The notes under the pieces were generated by a model, which was not told where the DNA came from, searched no databases, and saw nothing but the letters and a program-made list of their open reading frames with translations. The translations under genes and the position numbers were made by a program. Shown one piece after another: positions 58,762 through 64,000 of a DNA stretch of 64,000 bases. Position 1 is the stretch's first letter, and each line of letters begins with the position of its first letter. The stretch is from Catonia carolina (taxonomy: Eukaryota > Arthropoda > Insecta > Hemiptera > Achilidae), in the NCBI GenBank assembly GCA_035578175.1, contig JAQMRL010000010.1, positions 35,658,784-35,722,783 of the forward strand, read 5' to 3'.

Positions 58762-58789
58762 ATCATCTCATTGCTTTCAATGAGATGAT
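58762..58789. repeat. Perfect 12-bp hairpin at R1/SINE junction
   Basis: ATCATCTCATTG and CAATGAGATGAT (58762-58773, 58778-58789) are exact complements around CTTT. The right arm is SINE-like sequence; the left arm looks like an inverted copy added at the junction. Confidence 0.85.
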
Positions 58790-58997
58790 GAATATGTATG
58801 ACGTGAAAATGAGGTGTTAGTCTTGTACCGACTCAGGCCGATAATTTCTGAGAAAATATAGTTAATTTAACTCCAGCCATCAAAGTACACTGGTAACTTG
58901 TGTCAAGTATTCAAATATGTATATAAGTAACTACTTTTACTAGGATTTGAACCACTGAATCGCTGTGAATATTTTAACATTAGGACAACCCGGTGGT
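58778..58997 (-). mobile_element. tRNA-related SINE, family S3
   Basis: The minus strand starts ACCACCGGGTTGTCCTAATG and has CAGTGGTTCAAATCCTAGT as a B-box-like region. A body follows with TATTTGAATACTTG, GTGTACTTTGATGG, TACAAGACTAACACC. From memory this matches a SINE repeated in Auchenorrhyncha (Hemiptera), the only hint at the insect order here. It is 3'-truncated at 58778. Confidence 0.65.
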
Positions 58998-59319
58998 TTA
59001 AAATTATAAGGCATATGTGAATGACTTAAAATACTTGTAACAATGACAATATATAGTTATTATCAATAAGGAGAATTAAAAAACCTTAGTGTTTCAAATT
59101 TACTTTGTAATGATTAACAGCAGCAAATACAAATAAAACTGATTATAAAGAGGAAAATGTAAAATATTAATTTCCGGTGCTAGTATTCTTCTTAGGAAAA
59201 ATTCTCAAAAGTTTAACTAAAAATTTTATTGCTCAAACTGATGCATATACATCTTACACTATAGTTATTATTATTTCGGAAAATACATGTTATTTGATAA
59301 AGGGTGCATAGTTGAAACT

Positions 59320-59695
59320 TATTTACCCTCAATCTGTTCGTTGCAGGGCTAAAATAAATAGTTCTGTTTCTTATCACATGGTCAGTAAATTAAATGACTG
59401 AATCATTTAAGAACAGAAGAGGTAGAGGTGTAAAAGACACTAATCAGAGTTATCTCCTCTAAAAGTAATGAATTTCATTATACAGCCAGACCTTGTGGTG
59501 AATGAAATGAAGGTGTCATTTGCAGGATAGGAAATATGTGCTTTTCAGAGGGCCCGGCATGCTGACAAGCGTACTTTTCCACTCAGTAAGGAAGGCAATG
59601 GTAAACCACCTCACTCCTCTTTTTTACTTAGTAAAACCTCTACAGGTTCAAACCAGCCTTTCGTCTGATGACCTAAACAACAACAGTTGAAACTT
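59320..59695 (+). repeat. R2 repeat copy, near full length
   Basis: Runs from TTACCCTCAATCTGTTCG to GATGACCTAAACAACAACAG with all middle blocks intact; the hairpin is weakened (CAGCCTTTCGTCTG). Confidence 0.8.
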
Positions 59696-60099
59696 AAAGT
59701 ATTAACGAAGATAATTAAACGAAATTGATGACTGTTTAAAATTCAATAGCTGTTTATCCCAAGCTCCATTTAAAAATGTAAGATACAAGACATTAATATA
59801 CAAATAGTGTATGGCTATTGACAGAATATCCCAATAGACCTATGCGTCTTATCATCATGCCAAAGTATAACAGATTATAGACCTATAGGCAAAGTTTCTA
59901 TGAATTTCTAACTAGAGGGTGTTAAACAATAATTCCCTGCTTGTCGTTAGTAATACAGTTGTTTACATCTATCAATTAAAATGTTGTATGAAGATTAACA
60001 TATAGTAGAATGAAATTATCATAAAATAACAATGAAAAAATAAAAATGGTTTCCATTTTGAAACGAAAACATAAAATTTCCAATAAGTTTGTTCATTAG

Positions 60100-60220
60100 C
60101 TATCGATTTCGGTTCGAGACCTGTTGAAAAGGGTTTGAACATGTTTAAATTTACAGAATGTAGTCGGGAATCAGACCCGGGACCTTTTGCTTTGTGATCT
60201 AATACGCTAACTACGTTTAA
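60100..60220 (-). mobile_element. tRNA-derived SINE, family S1, degraded
   Basis: On plus, GTCGGGAATCAGACCCGGGA (B-box side) is followed by TGATCTAATACGCTAACTACG (A-box side). Confidence 0.55.
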
Positions 60221-60242
60221 GCTTTTTACCTTTTAAGTAGTT

Positions 60243-61050
60243 TGTATTTTTACCTTCTCTTGCTTTATATGAATATACACAGGTAAGGAATGTATTGTTT
60301 TCATGTCGATTTTTTGAAATCGAGTTTTCACTGGAAATACATATTTTCAGGCTCCCTGAACTCAAAATACTGATTGGTCTGTGTATGAACAAAATATTTC
60401 AAGAACGGAATATTGCATGAAGTGGAAACTTGGAATTTAAGTTAGGTACTTCTGACCCCGTACGAATATTTTTATCAAAATTAGGCAACAGGAAGTAGTA
60501 GTTTATTCGTGAGGATTTAACTTTTTTGGAATTATCTCAAAAATGACTCCGTTTTTTTTAAATCGCCTCATTTACAACATTTTATATTCTCTTCAAGATA
60601 AGGTAAGCGTTTTGTCTGCTGGAATTCTTAGGGGTTGTGCACTCCTGATAAAAAGTGTTTTTTTTTAGATTTCTTCTTTAATATGCAATTTAAGACTAAA
60701 GTGTATAATTAAAATTTTAGGAAATTAAAAATTTAAAAGTTTTAATTTAAGTATATTTTTCTACAACGCTTAGTTTAGCGTCTATTAGTGATTTTCTGTA
60801 TATTGCTCTTCAGAATTTGTAAAAAAATTCGATTTTTTAAAGACTGCGGCTTTATTCGTATGCATTTTACTATAGGTGTGTATACAAAGTATAATCAATG
60901 TAATAGGAAATTAACAACCTACAACTTTTATTTTTAAATTTTTTCTACAAAGTTGAGTTTGGCGTCAATTGATGATTTTCCGTATTTTGAAGTCTTATTT
61001 GAGGTTAATTTTCATTTAGCGTCTCACTCATGATTTTAATTAGGTTTATA
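60243..61050 (+). repeat. R1 repeat copy 8, nearly complete
   Basis: Starts TTTTTACCTTCTCTTGC; the TG tract is almost lost (GGTCTGTGTATG). Two internal units are present (about 60660-60830, 60840-61000), each with a CTACAACGCTTAG or CTACAAAGTTGAG mark. It ends near CTCATGATTTTAATTAGG. Confidence 0.75.
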
Positions 61051-62317
61051 GGCTTCTATTTCACTATTTACATTGGCAAGAGGAAGTCGTATGAGTGTTA
61101 TACACCAGATTGTTTTTGTTGGTAAGGATCGTTGTGAGCGAAAAATGTTATATTATAATAAGGAAAACACTAGAAAACAAAACAAAAAACATGTAAGTAT
61201 GTAGGAATAAAAACGTTTAAATTAATAATAATGTGATTATTCTGTTTAAAATATGACAGTAATAAAATAATAAGTACATTTGCAAAATTAACAGTTCCAA
61301 GTGGCATACAGCATATCGTAGTATTGATGAATGATGAAATTGGGGTAAATGGTTGATGTTGTCAAGTTCAAACGCATCGATAATCAGAACATGAGTGCAT
61401 GTACATGTATCCAAACAAATAGCGTTAAGTAGTTTATATTTCATAGGCTTCACTTTGAAATTCATTCTGATGAAACGAGTTTCTGTTCTGAATATTTGCC
61501 TTTCTGATTGATTAGATTAAAAGATATTGAAACTGCATGTTAAACAACCATACTTTTTTTTACAAAGTGTAATTCTTTTCCAATCAGATTTTCAAATGTA
61601 GCCTATACATTTTAAGCAAAGACGATAACAGTTTGAAAAATATCTTTCTTAGAATGGAAACATAAAACACTTTCAGTTGTGTGTTTCAAAAAAGATAGAA
61701 TTCTGAACTAAAACCAAAACTAAAATCGACACAACTGGTTGGGCATTTTAATATCTTGAACATTAAATAGTTTAAGATGACGATGACTGTGATAAAGATG
61801 AGAATGATGCCGACTATGATGAGATGACTATAATGAGATGACGATGATTTTAGGGTAGTAAGAGTAGACAAAATTAAATAAATTAAATTATTACTATTAG
61901 CTGTGTGTTTATTTCCCATTTAACGTCAAGTCTATTTATTGTACGACAAACAAAAAAAAACAATGATTTTTACCACTACTTATTTCTGTTTTACCTATAT
62001 TTCTCAAAAACTACTGAAATATGGTTGTGAGACCCATTTTATTCGCTTTTCAGTTCAAAATCATAAGAAACCACTGTTTTTTATTCTTAATTAACGCCAT
62101 AAAAATTTAATTACGAACTTAAAATTTATGGGATGAGCTGAAATCCGGACGAAGTTTTTCTGTAGCCGTAACACACTAACGAAGAATTTCCGGACCTATG
62201 TTTATATGTTTTTATTTTTTTATGCAGATTCATCTTCCGAAGTATTTCCCTTTTTCATAAATCATCTTGTATAATTAGCTTCCGAGATATTGCAGTTGAA
62301 TTTTTAATCTCGCTACT
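61051..62317. other. AT-rich stretch with GATGA-rich tract
   Basis: GATGA-type low-complexity sequence at about 61775-61855. Around 61990-62310 the wording (TCTCAAAAACTACTG, CTTCCGAGATATTGC) reads like R1-type repeat material but no second copy was found. Confidence 0.35.
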
Positions 62318-62588
62318 AGAACAGGAGAGGTAGTGGTGTAAAAGACACTAATCAGAGTTATCTCCTCTGATAGTAATGAATTTCACTATACAGGCAGACC
62401 CTTTGGTGAATGAAGTGAAGGTGTCATGTGCAGGGTGGAAAGTGGGAGTTTTTCGGAGGGCCTGGCATGCTGATTAGCCTACTTTTCCACTCAGTGAGGA
62501 AGGCAATAGTAAACCACCTCACTCCTCGTTTTTACTAAGTAAAACCTCTAGAGGTTTAAACCAGCATTTCGGCTGTTGACCTAAACTG
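62318..62588 (+). repeat. R2 repeat copy, 5'-truncated
   Basis: Starts at GAACAGGAGAGGTAGTGGTG and ends CTGTTGACCTAAACTGC. It keeps the perfect CCTCTAGAGG palindrome; the hairpin has one change (CAGCATTTCGGCTG). Confidence 0.8.
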
Positions 62589-63614
62589 CACAAAATTATT
62601 AGATGGTGTATCTAATGTAAAATGAGAAAATTAATTATAAGAATTCATTTACATTGATAAAACGCTAAGTGCTTTTTTAAAAGAACTGTTACGTCATAGT
62701 ATAATGTCGTACATCATCCGCTGTTCTACTGTGCTAACATATCATTAAAAACACACATTGAAAGATGTACAAAATGATCTACGAAAATACTTGCAGACTA
62801 TCTAAACTTACTTTAGAAAAAACCGCATAGAATTAAATATTCATCAAAGGACTCAACCGATCTAGGTATCAGGAAATAGAATGGTTTCCTAATAAAAATT
62901 GAGTCATTCAGGAACTAAAAAAGAGAATTTTATTTGCTTTTTATTCCTAAAAATTCCATGAAGTTTTTATATTCATCTTGAAATTACTTGATATTACCAT
63001 AGAATTTCCTAAAATTATCTAATTTTGGTAATGTTGTTAAAGTGGTAATTCGGTTTCTGAGTACCTTCAAATTAGGGTTTCAACGTCACGAATTACGACA
63101 ATACTTACACAGTGATGTCTTCTTGACAGTGTAATTATTTTAATAAAACTAAACTTCTTAGTACCTACAAAATAGAAAACATTTTAATTCTAGATTGTTA
63201 ACTTCTTCTTTTGTTTCAGCTTAGCTTTATCAAGCACTTTCAAGTAGTATGTCCCTAACACAATTATTAATAACGTAGATGTTAATTCGACTTTCGTTTA
63301 GTGATTATGCCTCCATAAGTCTTGACTTGTGCGTAGGTAGTGATATGAAGTAACAAACAGATAAAAAAGTAGACTTAAAATTTTTTTAAATCTATTCATT
63401 ATGTAGAAATTTTGTTACATGTCTGATACATTACAATCTGTTGACATGAAATAGAACAATCAGTAATTTTGATAAATGTTAATTGACATGATTACAATCA
63501 TCTGTTAATGAAATTGAAATTAGTAATAATTAATATTTGAGAAATACAGTGATGAGTTTGAAAAATAGAAACTATATCAGGTAGAAAAAATTATAATAAA
63601 AGTAACAATGTTCA
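62589..63614. other. AT-rich stretch, nothing recognised
   Basis: No open frame of 60 codons and no placed repeat. Confidence 0.4.
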
Positions 63615-63839
63615 TTAAAATCTATAACCTAAATCGAAAACACTCTGTCTTTTCAGTCTTGAAAACCCGGTATGAATGTTGTTTAGCAGATTCAGAGCCA
63701 CGAATTTTGTATGATGGTTGAGTCTTTCTTCATACTTACGGCTGAATTTTGATATAGTTTTTTTCACAGTGTCGGTATTAAGATCGACATAGATATAGTT
63801 GTTTTTGAACATTGTAGAATACTCGTATTGTGTGCGCAT
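63615..63839 (-). pseudogene. Jockey-like LINE ORF2 C-terminal fragment
   Basis: The minus frame of 74 codons reads NNYIYVDLNTDTVKKTISKF, RKYEERLNHHTKFVALNLL and GFSRLKRQSVFDLGYRF. The order I--DL-I-TV---I--F---YE-RL--H-N--A--LL----RLKR---DL is the extreme C-terminus of Jockey-clade ORF2. No tail or TSD seen. Confidence 0.65.
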
Positions 63840-64000
63840 GATTTATTTGTACAAAAATATTCTGACGATCTTTATACAAAAAGGTAATTTAATTTTTCAT
63901 TATAAATGCTTAAATATGTTTATCTAAATCAAACTTTTTAATACCAGAGTATATTGCATTATTATAGTTGCCGAATAACCATGCTTACTTTTATTGGTAC

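Noticed and set aside
58581..58820. 79-codon plus-strand frame starting at an ATG
   Set aside because: Runs through R1 and into the S3 SINE; the equivalent region of other R1 copies is not open.

Overview
This is a window of an AT-rich animal nuclear genome, almost certainly an insect. The evidence is the innexin gene-junction exons (an invertebrate family), arthropod-type non-LTR retrotransposons (RTE-, Jockey- and CR1-like), Tc1/mariner and Tigger/pogo DNA elements, and several tRNA-derived SINE families. One SINE (58778-58997, minus) resembles from memory a family common in leafhopper-like Hemiptera, so Hemiptera is a tentative guess. It is not prokaryotic: there are no operons, and most open frames are short chance frames or repeat shadows.

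The only host coding sequence I can support is a pair of innexin first coding exons on the minus strand, 10167-10544 (exon A) and 16194-16565 (exon B). They are about 79% identical in protein. Each ends at the same residue with a GT donor, each starts behind a similar putative 3' splice site, and each carries a CCTAGG-containing stem-loop in its leader. No other innexin exon was recognised here. The simplest reading is alternative (or duplicated) first exons of one or two innexin genes whose remaining exons lie beyond the left edge.

The rest is transposon-rich non-coding DNA. 1-9600: two unclassified repeat families (R1, about 0.8-1.2 kb with an internal TG tract; R2, about 0.4 kb with an (AAC)n end) and a Tc1/mariner derivative with ~195-bp inverted repeats. 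12000-23000: degraded R2 copies, a tRNA-SINE, a duplicated primer-binding-site-like motif of a lost LTR element, and a Jockey-like fragment. 24000-34000: the most repeat-poor part, with possible small plus-strand exons and one Jockey-type insertion. 34000-40000: R1, Jockey, RTE and R2 fragments, then a CpG-rich stretch with a perfect 40-bp inverted repeat. 41568-44566: an almost intact RTE element. 45000-64000: more R1 and R2 copies, nested insertions (LINE in Tigger; SINE in LINE in R1) and SINEs.

I worked by eye without alignment or database tools. Repeat boundaries are approximate to about 10-30 bp except where target-site duplications (TSDs) fix them.
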